Assembly: GCA_903930255.1 (NCBI GenBank)
Contig: CAIYYA010000020.1
Span: 1-50,086, forward strand
From: an uncultured beta proteobacterium
GTDB taxonomy: Bacteria; Pseudomonadota; Gammaproteobacteria; Burkholderiales; Burkholderiaceae_C
Direction: 5' to 3'
DNA: 50,086 nt
Position numbers and translations under genes: made by a program. Below are positions 16,965-25,411 of the stretch, piece by piece (position 1 is the stretch's first letter; each line of letters begins with the position of its first letter). The notes beneath the pieces were generated by a model. That model was not told the DNA's origin. It was given only the letters and a program-made list of their open reading frames with translations, and made no database searches.

Positions 16965-19900
16965 TTAAGGTGTCAAGTGGATAAAACCAGTCAAACTTGG
17001 TCCGGTAATCGACACCGCGCCCAAGGTGATGGTGTCAGTGCCCAGTACAGTTCCGTTAGCTAGGCGCAAAGGCAGATTTTCAACTACCAAACGTATGCTG
17101 TAAGTTTTTCCAGTCAAGCCGCTGACCGAGCCCATACGAGCCAGTGCATTATTAACAACATTGCCGATGACCAGAGAACTGCTGGTGCCTGCTGCTGTGC
17201 TTAGAGTGGCACTGGTGCCGGCCACAGCGTCACCAAACGAACTTAGCACCTCGGTCCCACTGCCATCTTTGGCGTACACCTTGGCAAAGGCCGAGCTTGG
17301 CACAGCCACCGTGACACTGCTACCATTTTGGGTCATACGCACATTGTCGATATAAGCTGTAACCTGCGCACCGTTGCCAGTCACGTCCTTGATTTCAAAC
17401 GCCGCACGTGATGCCACACCGCTACCCAGATTGAATGTTCCTGCATCGCGCAAAGTAAAACTAACAGCAGAGGTGTTATCCATAGGCCACATGACGGCTA
17501 TGCCTGGCGAGCTTTGGAACTGACTCATGCTGTAAGGCACAGGGGAAGCGCCTGTGCTTACGCCGTAACTCAGCGCATCACTGTCCAAATAAACATAGTT
17601 ATATGGGGATGGCAAGGTCGTTGTGGTGGTTGACGCAGTTGATGTGGTCGTTGTCGTACTGCTGCTCGTCGTGGTCGGCGCGACCACTGGATCACCCAGT
17701 GTGATGTAGCCTGTCAGACCCGAGCCAGTGACAGAAACCGCCGTTCCACCACCCGCTAAGGCACCAGGCACAACCACAGTGTTGGCAGACAAGGTCGCAC
17801 CACTGGCAGATCGTACCGACAAACCATTGAGCACCAAGGTCATGCGGTAAGTTTTACCCACCAAACCTGCCACGCTGCCCGTCCGAGCAAGCGCGTTATT
17901 CACCACGTTACCAAGTTCAATTTGGCTGCTACTGCCTAAGTTCAAGCTGGCATTGGTCCCCACCACAACATCACCAAAACTTGCCAGCAGTTCCTCACCC
18001 GATGGGCTACGGGCATAAACTTTGGCAAATGCAGAACTCGGCACGGCTACGATGACGTTGGAGCCAGATTGGGTGACTTGCACTTTGTCGATATAAGCTT
18101 TGACCAAGGCCTTCCCTGCCGGGTCAGCATCGGCCAACTCAAAAGCGGCCTGCATCGTCTTGCCTGACCCCACATCAAACGCTCCACCGTTCGCCAATTT
18201 GAAACTGATGGCCGCCGTGTTCAGCATGGGCCAAGGTACAGCCAGCCCTGGCGCTGCCTCAAACTGGCTCATGGTGTAAGCCACCGGAGTGGCGCCGCTG
18301 CCCGTGTTGTAAGAAACCGTGTTGTCTGCCACATACAGGTAGTTGTTAGGCGACATCGTTGTGGTCGTGGTGGTAACTACTGTGGTTAAAGTGGTGCTGG
18401 TGGTCGTCACTGGTGCCGAGTTTGTGTTGACCACTGTAAGGAAGCCCTCTACACCTGGGCCGGACACCGTTCTGATACCACCGCCAGACACTGGGACATC
18501 CACCGTGTAAGAGGTTAACGCAGCGCCATTATCTTGCCTAACGTCGACACCGTTAAGTACCAACGTGACACGATACTTGGTCACTGGCCGGTCGCTCACC
18601 TGCCCCAGGCGATTAATCGTGTCCCGAATCAAAGCCCCCACCGGAATACTTGCACTGGTCGTCGGGCTCATAACCAGTGACGACAACCCGGCAACCTGAT
18701 CTGCAAAGCCTTTAGCCAACTCATCCCCATTGGCAGACTTGGTGTAAACCCAAGCGTTTGCATCAGACGCCACGGCAAACTTGATACCGCCGGCCTCTTT
18801 AATGATTTTGACCTGATTGATATAAGCCTTCACAGATGCGCCCGATGGAGGAGACGTCGCGTCGGTGATCTTCAATGCCGCTGTCACATAGCCGCTAGGC
18901 ACCGAAAAGTTACTGCTCTGACTCAACTTCAGCTTGAGAGTGGCTGCGTCTGACACTGGCCAGTTGACACTAACACCTTGACCCGTGCCGAAAGCTGCCA
19001 ATGAGTAGGTTTGAGTGAGCGCACCATCTGCGTAGTCAACAGAATCACCTGCAAGGTACAGATGACCCTGCAAAAGCGGCACTGTCGTGGTGGTCGTACT
19101 CGAAATCGTCGTGGTCGTGGTCGTGGTGGTCACGTTGACCCTGATTTGGTTAGCCACAGTGTCGATTTGGGGCAATGTACTGCCGGCGCTCAGCGCACCG
19201 TTGCGGACATTGGCCGCCAAAGTGTCGGCAATGCTGGTGCTTTTTTGCAAGCCGTTGGTTAACGTTACGAAGCTGGCAAACGCTGTTGCCGGATCGGTTC
19301 TCAGGTATGTCGCAGCCTGTTCCGCCAAAGCAGCAGAGCTCACCTGCGCGATGTTTTTCGCACTCACCTGCCGTACTACTGTCTCGACATTGGACTGCAC
19401 CAAACTCACAGCAGCTGCAGCATCTTCAACCATTGACTTTACCAGCGCCTGTTTGACCGTATTGCCTTCAATTAACACAGTTGTGGGGGAGGCCGAAAGC
19501 GCCTTTGTGAAAGATGCTGCTGTGGTCTGGTAAATTTCCTGAAAGGTAGCCACATCCTGACCACTTGCATCCGCGGAAGTGTCAACATTTCCAAGCTTTG
19601 CCAAAATCGCTGTCGTGTCAAAAACCAGTTGTTGAACAAGAAGCGTTTTCTGTAATAGCGGGCCGTTTTTAACGCTTCCGTTGAGCATTTCCAATGGATC
19701 GGTTTTCAGAACATCAACATTGCCATTCAGTCCAAAAATCGTCTGGATTTGCGAACTTGTCAATGCATTGATTCCTGTCATCAGCGTTGTGATCGGAGTG
19801 AGGACCGTGGCAACTGCGGGGGCCTTCAGCACACCTTTAAAAACAATTTTGGTGAACCCATCCAAAGCATAACTGTGCCCACCTAAAGCCACGATTTCGG

Positions 19901-20153
19901 AACTGCAAGCCTGTGAAAACTTAAACTTGCCATTGACGTTACTGGCTAACTCGGCTTTGAAGTTGGGTGCCTGGCTATAGCTCACGTTAGGATTCACCAT
20001 GCAGTAGGCCGAAGCGCCTTCCACATACCCATCAATGATGGTGTAAACCACCGGCGATGCAGGCAAATTAGGAATATTAGGTGAATTAGACCCACCACAG
20101 GCGGTCAGCAGCAGTGCTGCTGCCATGGAGAGAAAACCAAGTTTGAACTTCAT
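16965..20153 (-). CDS. Large surface lipoprotein with three repeat domains and poly-Thr linkers
   Basis: A 1062-residue protein, family not recognised. The lipobox LLLTAC is at about 15-20 (acylated C20). Residues about 40-340 resemble the N-terminal region of proteobacterial surface lipoproteins (DGYVEGASAYC, NVNGKF, LKAPAVATVLTPITTLM). Three tandem copies of a domain of about 210 residues follow (roughly 360-575, 600-820 and 845-1062). Markers are YLYVADNTVSY, YTMSQFEAAPGLAV, WPMLNTAAISFKLANGGAFD, VPSSAFAKVYA and GNVVNNALARTGSV. Thr/Ser-rich linkers of about 20 residues join them. A fourth copy ends the protein of the upstream gene. Linkers of this kind are often glycosylated spacers, suggesting exposure outside the cell. 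It lies downstream of the electron-transfer genes on the same strand. Confidence 0.85.
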   Translation of the reverse strand: MKFKLGFLSMAAALLLTACGGSNSPNIPNLPASPVVYTIIDGYVEGASAYCMVNPNVSYSQAPNFKAELASNVNGKFKFSQACSSEIVALGGHSYALDGFTKIVFKGVLKAPAVATVLTPITTLMTGINALTSSQIQTIFGLNGNVDVLKTDPLEMLNGSVKNGPLLQKTLLVQQLVFDTTAILAKLGNVDTSADASGQDVATFQEIYQTTAASFTKALSASPTTVLIEGNTVKQALVKSMVEDAAAAVSLVQSNVETVVRQVSAKNIAQVSSAALAEQAATYLRTDPATAFASFVTLTNGLQKSTSIADTLAANVRNGALSAGSTLPQIDTVANQIRVNVTTTTTTTTISSTTTTTVPLLQGHLYLAGDSVDYADGALTQTYSLAAFGTGQGVSVNWPVSDAATLKLKLSQSSNFSVPSGYVTAALKITDATSPPSGASVKAYINQVKIIKEAGGIKFAVASDANAWVYTKSANGDELAKGFADQVAGLSSLVMSPTTSASIPVGALIRDTINRLGQVSDRPVTKYRVTLVLNGVDVRQDNGAALTSYTVDVPVSGGGIRTVSGPGVEGFLTVVNTNSAPVTTTSTTLTTVVTTTTTTMSPNNYLYVADNTVSYNTGSGATPVAYTMSQFEAAPGLAVPWPMLNTAAISFKLANGGAFDVGSGKTMQAAFELADADPAGKALVKAYIDKVQVTQSGSNVIVAVPSSAFAKVYARSPSGEELLASFGDVVVGTNASLNLGSSSQIELGNVVNNALARTGSVAGLVGKTYRMTLVLNGLSVRSASGATLSANTVVVPGALAGGGTAVSVTGSGLTGYITLGDPVVAPTTTSSSTTTTTSTASTTTTTLPSPYNYVYLDSDALSYGVSTGASPVPYSMSQFQSSPGIAVMWPMDNTSAVSFTLRDAGTFNLGSGVASRAAFEIKDVTGNGAQVTAYIDNVRMTQNGSSVTVAVPSSAFAKVYAKDGSGTEVLSSFGDAVAGTSATLSTAAGTSSSLVIGNVVNNALARMGSVSGLTGKTYSIRLVVENLPLRLANGTVLGTDTITLGAVSITGPSLTGFIHLTP

Positions 20154-20370
20154 AAAAACCCCCAAGGTATAAAGCGCACCCGCAAGCCGGAACGACCATT
20201 GAGTTTAGGGCACGCAGATTTGGAAAATATTGTCACGGATGAAAAAGTTTTACTATTGATTCGGTCGGAATCAGTTTGAGACTTCTGTGAATTTGGTGAC
20301 TTGAGCTGCAAGGAAAAAGAAGACACAAGAAGTCGACCCTGAAGCAGCGGTGATTCAGCATAGAGCATTT

Positions 20371-21705
20371 TCACGGTGTCAAGGTGATGAAGCCTTTGAT
20401 GCCAAAGCCAGTGGTGGACCGAACGCTGGCTATATTGATCAGAGATGTGGGCATATCCACGGTGAAGCTGTTAAAAGCTGCTCCGTTGGCTTGACTCAGC
20501 GGTAAGCCCTTGACCACCACGATCACTTCGTAGGTGCCACTCATATTGTTGACAGCGCCGATGCTATTGACCGCACTGTTGATGGCACTGCCCATAAAAA
20601 TGCTGCTAACCGCATTGGGCACGGTACTGATGGTGGTGGTGGCACCTGCCACAGTACTGCTGAAGTTTTTCAATGCCATACCGGTTCCGTCGGCCAACAA
20701 GCCGTATACCCAAGCTACTGCGGTATTCGGCACGGTGAGCGTGATGTCGGCGCCATTTTTGGTAATGGCGATTCTGTCGATGTCAAACTTAATGATACCC
20801 TGACTGTTTGCTGCGGTGTCTCTGATGGACACCGCAGCGCTCAAGGTTTGCCCCTGCGTGACCGCAAAACTGCCCGCATCAGCCAGCGTAAACGTGACGG
20901 CCGCTGTGTCACGCATCGGCCATTGAACGCTGATACCGGGCTGGCTTTGAAACTGCGCCAAGGTATAGCTTGTGAGGGTTGAATAACCGTCGTGGTAACT
21001 CAGCGTGTCGCCTGCCAAGTACAAGGCGTTGCTGGCCGTGCTGGGACGATTGATCCAGATGCCTTGGCCTGCTGCAATTGGCGTGGCGGCAAAGTCAAGG
21101 TAATTGCGGCTGGAGATGTAGCTGGCAAGGTCACCACTGGAGGCCAGGCTGGGCGCATGAAACAACCAGTTGGTTTTCGCGCTGTCCCAAGCCCAGAGGG
21201 TGGTGACATTGCTTAACTGGATCGCTAGGTCAGATACTGACAGACTGTCTGCGGTAGCGGACAGATTCCATCCGGCTACCAAATTGGTGGAAGTCAGGGA
21301 AAAGCCGGTGCCTGCTTGACTGCCCAATTCCAATGGCAATGCCGAACTGTTGTTAACCCAGTAGCCTTCACCAGGCTGGATGGTGGTCAACACGCCATAG
21401 CCTTTGCCTGATGCGTAAGTCCCCAGTTCACCTGCGTTTGCTAGCGATGGTGCATAAAACGACCAAGAACCTTTGCTGGAATTCCAAGTCCACACTGAAG
21501 TTACGCTCGGCTGGGCACCAAATGTTTGTTGAACGTCGATCGGTGTTGTCAGGCTATTTCCAAGCAGGGTCCAACCCGTGGCCAGAGTCAGTGGGTAGCT
21601 TACCGGTGCCGCACCGACATTGGAACCACAGGTCAAAAAAGTGCAAAGCACACCGCAGGCTGCCACTTGAAGTGCATTGAGTTTGAACTGGATTGCTTTT
21701 GACAT
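20371..21705 (-). CDS. Secreted protein with two W-rich repeats and one copy of the shared repeat domain
   Basis: A 444-residue protein with a signal peptide (LNALQVAACGVLCTFLTCGS, mature near GAAPVS). Two N-terminal repeats of about 80 residues follow. The first has GWTLLGNSL, VWTWNSSKGSWSFYAPSLA and IQPGEGYWVN; the second has GWNLSATAD, LWAWDSAKTNWLFHAPSLA and IAAGQGIWIN. The C-terminal domain (about 235-444; YLAGDTLSYHDG, YTLAQFQSQPGISVQWPM, ending GFITLTP) is homologous to the three domains of the next protein, which ends GFIHLTP. AGGAGAAGAA precedes ATG 21705. No known function can be assigned; export and tandem binding-type modules suggest an extracellular or surface role. Confidence 0.85.
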   Translation of the reverse strand: MSKAIQFKLNALQVAACGVLCTFLTCGSNVGAAPVSYPLTLATGWTLLGNSLTTPIDVQQTFGAQPSVTSVWTWNSSKGSWSFYAPSLANAGELGTYASGKGYGVLTTIQPGEGYWVNNSSALPLELGSQAGTGFSLTSTNLVAGWNLSATADSLSVSDLAIQLSNVTTLWAWDSAKTNWLFHAPSLASSGDLASYISSRNYLDFAATPIAAGQGIWINRPSTASNALYLAGDTLSYHDGYSTLTSYTLAQFQSQPGISVQWPMRDTAAVTFTLADAGSFAVTQGQTLSAAVSIRDTAANSQGIIKFDIDRIAITKNGADITLTVPNTAVAWVYGLLADGTGMALKNFSSTVAGATTTISTVPNAVSSIFMGSAINSAVNSIGAVNNMSGTYEVIVVVKGLPLSQANGAAFNSFTVDMPTSLINIASVRSTTGFGIKGFITLTP

Positions 21706-22043
21706 TTCTTCTCCTGGTTGAGAGGCCATAACCGTCATTTGACTTAACTATCCATTTGCACAGTGACAAATTTAAACTCGTTTTCGACGAAGTGCTCATG
21801 CCGCTGCGTCTGCGGACACAGGCCGCAAAAATTGTTGTTAGAACGCAGTATTGCTGCCGCGCCGCCGGCAGCCCACCCAGCTTATATCTACAGTCGTTGT
21901 CTCCAAGACGTCAGTGGCGTTGCCGTGTGTAGCCAAAATTACCGCCAGTCACCGCCGTTTATAGAACAGCATGGCCGTCGGTAGCAAACTACGCAATCTC
22001 CAAGACAGCATCAACAACGAGGCCAAAAACAAAAGACGCGAGT
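21706..22043. other. Intergenic region before the W-repeat protein
   Basis: About 340 bases with no convincing gene. A plus-strand open frame at 21763-21984 has Cys/Arg-rich, non-protein-like composition. A 41-codon frame from ATG 21971 (LRNLQDSINNEAKNKRREF) looks a little more protein-like, but it runs antisense into the end of the next gene. The promoter of the 21705 gene probably lies here; I see no strong sites. Confidence 0.4.
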
Positions 22044-22439
22044 TCAGTGGGGCGCAACAGCCGATTTACGATCTTTGTACAGCGCGGCATTTTTAGCACC
22101 GTCGCTATAAGGTTGACGAGCTTCTATTAACTGCTGGAGCCCCCAATAGACAGCAGGGTCAATCACGCCTTCGCTTGCCAGCCACGCCTTGCTGCCATAT
22201 GGCCTGCCTGCGATTATTTTTTTTGCAAGGGCCTGATCAATACCAGGCAACGTGATCAGCACTTTCACCGGCGCATTGTTGATATCAACCAATTTGCGTT
22301 TGACTTTGACCGAGTTTGCAACAGGTGCGGATGCGGCAAGGTGAGCAGAGGCCGAAACCGGGGTCGACGCAGCAACACAGTTCAGGCCAAAAGACACACC
22401 AGCCGCAGCCAGTATCTTCACAACATATCGACGAAACAT
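22044..22439 (-). CDS. ComEA-like periplasmic helix-hairpin-helix protein
   Basis: A 131-residue exported protein. The signal peptide (FRRYVVKILAAAGVSFGLNC) precedes an Ala/Ser-rich spacer and a ComEA-type helix-hairpin-helix core (VDINNAPVKVLITLPGID, then LAKKIIAGRPYGSKAWLASE). ComEA proteins bind incoming DNA in the periplasm during transformation. Small variants carrying the motif GRPYGSKAWL are common in betaproteobacteria and their role is not settled. ATG 22439 follows AAAGG. It lies just after mtrC and a terminator-like hairpin. The broken copy is at 15089-15341. Confidence 0.8.
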   Translation of the reverse strand: MFRRYVVKILAAAGVSFGLNCVAASTPVSASAHLAASAPVANSVKVKRKLVDINNAPVKVLITLPGIDQALAKKIIAGRPYGSKAWLASEGVIDPAVYWGLQQLIEARQPYSDGAKNAALYKDRKSAVAPH

Positions 22440-22457
22440 AAACAAAACCTTTGATCA

Positions 22458-22491
22458 AGAAAAAACCCGAAGCCGTTGTCGACTTCGGGTT
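22458..22491 (-). terminator. Rho-independent terminator between mtrC and the HhH gene
   Basis: AACCCGAAG (22464-22472) and CTTCGGGTT (22483-22491) form a 9-base-pair stem. On the minus strand it is followed by TTTTTTC. It lies about 60 bases after the mtrC stop and 19 bases before the HhH start codon. It may end the mtr transcript or act as a leader attenuator for the HhH gene. Confidence 0.8.
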
Positions 22492-22551
22492 AACAGGGTT
22501 ATCTGCATTCAGAACAAGAGAAGTGCTCCAGTCTTGACCTGCAAGCGATGT

Positions 22552-25212
22552 TTACTTGTGAACCACAGCGGCATCGTAAGTACGGCCTGGGCCGTGACAG
22601 GTGGCGCATGATTCCACTGTCGACTTGGCAAGCGTACGAGACACATTCACCATGCCACCCGTTTGTTCGACGTGAGCCTTGGTTACCTTGTTGTCGTGGC
22701 AGCTTACGCAAGCAGCAGCATATGGCGTGGTCACCGTGTCGGTGTCAAAGGGCGTTGTGCTCAGCAAAGATGCCGATGCCATTGCTGTGGTGGCTGATGA
22801 GGTGCCCATTGCGGTCGCATAAGCAGCATTGACTGATTCATAGGTTGACAGCAGTACATTGGACGGCACCGTGTTGTAGGTCGTGGTCGCACTGGTGGTA
22901 GACGTGTGGCAAGCCGAACATTTGCTCAGAACACCAGGGAAGTCCATCCGACGGAGATCAAGCAAAGTGATCGAACCACGGGAAGTGCTGTCCCGTGCAT
23001 CCATAAACGGTGTCACACGCTCACGCCCCGCGTGAATACCATGGATCATGTCCTTGAAATTGTTGGTAGTCACTGGGAGTTTTAGCGCAGCATTGGCAGC
23101 CTTTGGATCAACCTGCCAAGCAGCCAACACTTTGGTCGAAGCTGCATCGAATACTTTATTATTCATCCAACTGTCCGCCACGCCACGCCCACTGGTAGCC
23201 AAACCAGGCGTATGGCACATCACGCAAACCTGGGTTTCTTTCACACGGTTGCCGCCATGGCCTTCAAACCATTCGTGGCAGTTGGAGCACTTCTCATCGT
23301 CCACCACGGTGCGACGAACGGTGTCTCCAGTCGCAGTCGCGACCACAGAGACGGCATGGCGAGCGGTATCTGCTGCAATATTGTTGGTGCCTGCATTCTG
23401 GGTGTAATAGCCTTGCAAAGCAACCGTGCGCATCTTAGAGCCAACCGGGAACTTGTTGCCTGTGATGGTAGCGATGTAGTAACCCGTGTTGGTCGATGCC
23501 GCCACGGAACCACCGGTATTAGCCAACAGGTTAGCCAACGAAACACTCAGCGCTTGCGCCTGCTTCACGCCTGAGTTGTTGAAGTCCACCGGAACGGCGA
23601 TACCGTCTTGCGGTAAGGCGTAGGCAAACAAGAAACTCGGACCACCAGTAAAACCAGTCAATGGCAACGTCACTGCTGTAGCAGTCGTGGAGGGTGAAAT
23701 TTGCTGTTTCATGCCAAACTCAATCGTCACAACGTTAGTGGTCGCATCAACCTTAGCCGACTTGATTTCGTAAGTGAATGTCACCAAGCCAGCAGCCACG
23801 GTTGGGTTGTTTTTGGTGATGTTTTCGGTCTGGTGCGATACCTTGATAGCCGCAGGAGTATGGCAAGTGGCACAGCCGGAATCATTAGCAAAGCCCATCA
23901 AGCCAGCCGCATTGACGGCACCATGGTTGGATGTGGCAACAACGGCCCCGACTGCGGTCGCTGCAGCTTTGTCCGACAATCTTGAGCCCATACCGGTCGC
24001 ATAGTCAATGCCATCATGGCAAGCACCGCAAGCCTGGCGGCTGGGTTTGGTGTTCCAGTTATCAACATTGGTTACTTTGGCTGTGTCACTGCTGTGGCAG
24101 GTGGTGCACATCTTTTGGCCACCATTCAGCTTGGAAAAGCCTTTGTTGTTAAAAGCCACGTCGGCATAGTTGTAACCGTCTTTCACCAATGAAGTTCCTT
24201 GGTGAATTTTGTGAATCATCGTCACAAAGTTCCCAACCGCCTCACCGTCATAAACATAGCTGCTGGGAACGCCGTCTTCACGCGTATATTTGTAGCTGGT
24301 GATGCCTGTTGTAGCGTTGACGGTAGCCGTTTCCTTCAAAGCCGGAAACTTGCCCGCCGTGGATGCTACGTTGGTGTAACCAATGCGGCGCTGGTCGGTG
24401 TGGCAAGTTACGCAGAATTTGGTGTCGTCCCGCCCACCACCATGGAACGCGAGTTTTTCATGGCAGGCATTGCAGCTGTCGATGTTGACCAGATCGCGCT
24501 TCAGGTCTGCCTTGGCGATAGGACCAGTGTTAGGCACAAAGTCGTAAACCGCGTTAACCGGATCGGCCAGCGCAAGGCCACCGGTGACCAGCGAGCCCGA
24601 AAGCTGAATAGCCACCCGATGGGGAAGCGCCGAGTCGTAATTCAGCAAGGCTCCGTCGGCACCCAAGACATCCGCCTTAACATAGGTGACGGTACCACTG
24701 ACTTTAGTGGCGGCACTGCCGAACCAATCTGTGATTTTTTGCTGGAAAGGTCCAGTGATATCACGTGAAAATTTGTATGAGTAGCTACCGTCACCGTTGT
24801 CTACAAGGTTGGTCGCCACGTTTTCTGTGGTGGGTCGCGCGGGCACACCCGTATCAGCACTTGCCACAATGTAATTGACCCATTGACTCGGGCTGCTGTT
24901 TTGGCTGGGGAGCAGTTTCGCAATCGTGAAACGTAGGTTGGCGGTGGTGAGCCCCACCACCGGATTGCCTGAACTATCTTTCACCTTGAACGACACAACT
25001 GGTGCACCGGTCATCGTCACACTCGCGACATCTGCCGTCAACTTGGCCGCAGCCCACTGCTCGGACGTCATCGCAGAGGTCTTTACCGCAGTGTTTGCCC
25101 CGGTGCCCCCGCCTCCGCAGCCCGCGATAGCCGCCGCGAGCAAGCCCGCAGCAGCAAACTTGTGCCAGTGTGGCGATGGCCGACTGACTCCTAATGCTTG
25201 ATTCATATTCAC
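22552..25212 (-). CDS. mtrC: MtrC/OmcA-family decahaem outer-membrane cytochrome lipoprotein
   Basis: Extracellular decahaem cytochrome of 886 residues. The lipobox AAIAGC is followed by a Gly-rich stretch. A first beta domain precedes five CXXCH sites (CNACH, CVTCH, CTTCH, CGACH, CATCH). A second beta domain precedes another five (CSNCH, CVMCH, CSACH, CVSCH, CATCH). This is the I-II-III-IV domain order of MtrC/OmcA. It would pass electrons from the MtrAB conduit to minerals, flavins or other extracellular acceptors. GTG 25212 has AGGAG 6 bases before it; ATG 25206 and TTG 25218 are alternatives. It is separated from mtrB by about 200 bases, so it may have its own promoter. Confidence 0.92.
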   Translation of the reverse strand: MNMNQALGVSRPSPHWHKFAAAGLLAAAIAGCGGGGTGANTAVKTSAMTSEQWAAAKLTADVASVTMTGAPVVSFKVKDSSGNPVVGLTTANLRFTIAKLLPSQNSSPSQWVNYIVASADTGVPARPTTENVATNLVDNGDGSYSYKFSRDITGPFQQKITDWFGSAATKVSGTVTYVKADVLGADGALLNYDSALPHRVAIQLSGSLVTGGLALADPVNAVYDFVPNTGPIAKADLKRDLVNIDSCNACHEKLAFHGGGRDDTKFCVTCHTDQRRIGYTNVASTAGKFPALKETATVNATTGITSYKYTREDGVPSSYVYDGEAVGNFVTMIHKIHQGTSLVKDGYNYADVAFNNKGFSKLNGGQKMCTTCHSSDTAKVTNVDNWNTKPSRQACGACHDGIDYATGMGSRLSDKAAATAVGAVVATSNHGAVNAAGLMGFANDSGCATCHTPAAIKVSHQTENITKNNPTVAAGLVTFTYEIKSAKVDATTNVVTIEFGMKQQISPSTTATAVTLPLTGFTGGPSFLFAYALPQDGIAVPVDFNNSGVKQAQALSVSLANLLANTGGSVAASTNTGYYIATITGNKFPVGSKMRTVALQGYYTQNAGTNNIAADTARHAVSVVATATGDTVRRTVVDDEKCSNCHEWFEGHGGNRVKETQVCVMCHTPGLATSGRGVADSWMNNKVFDAASTKVLAAWQVDPKAANAALKLPVTTNNFKDMIHGIHAGRERVTPFMDARDSTSRGSITLLDLRRMDFPGVLSKCSACHTSTTSATTTYNTVPSNVLLSTYESVNAAYATAMGTSSATTAMASASLLSTTPFDTDTVTTPYAAACVSCHDNKVTKAHVEQTGGMVNVSRTLAKSTVESCATCHGPGRTYDAAVVHK

Positions 25213-25411
25213 TTTCAACTCCTAAGGCGTTAAGGTTAAAAAACCGGTTTAAAAACTAACTCTGCCCATCCAACCACGCAACTAACCGACCATCGCACAG
25301 ACACACTGTACATTCTCTTTACGAAGCGTTGACAATTCTCAATGAAATTTCGGCATCAAAGCTTGTGGCAATTCAAATTCAAGCAAGAAACGCGGCCAAT
25401 CCGCCGGGTGA

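Noticed and set aside
17620..19135. Repetitive GTGGT/GTCGT tracts that could be taken for a CRISPR or satellite array
   Set aside because: They are threonine and serine codons of the linkers, all in frame, with no regular repeat-spacer spacing. I saw no CRISPR array anywhere in the window.
19081..19533. Long valine-rich plus-strand frame opposite the large lipoprotein
   Set aside because: It is the antisense reading of the poly-threonine linker and neighbouring codons, not a gene.
20150..20374. 74-codon minus-strand frame overlapping the stop of one surface-protein gene and the start of the next
   Set aside because: Its composition looks random, it has no domain or ribosome binding site, and it runs into the start of the large lipoprotein gene in another frame.
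21790..21860. Possible integron attC-like site (TAACAACAATTTTTGCGGCC region on the minus strand)
   Set aside because: The core boxes do not satisfy RYYYAAC and GTTRRRY and there is no integrase or cassette array nearby.
21763..21984. Plus-strand frame of 73 codons in the intergenic region
   Set aside because: Cys/Arg/Pro-rich, low-quality composition, no recognisable motif, no supporting ribosome binding site.
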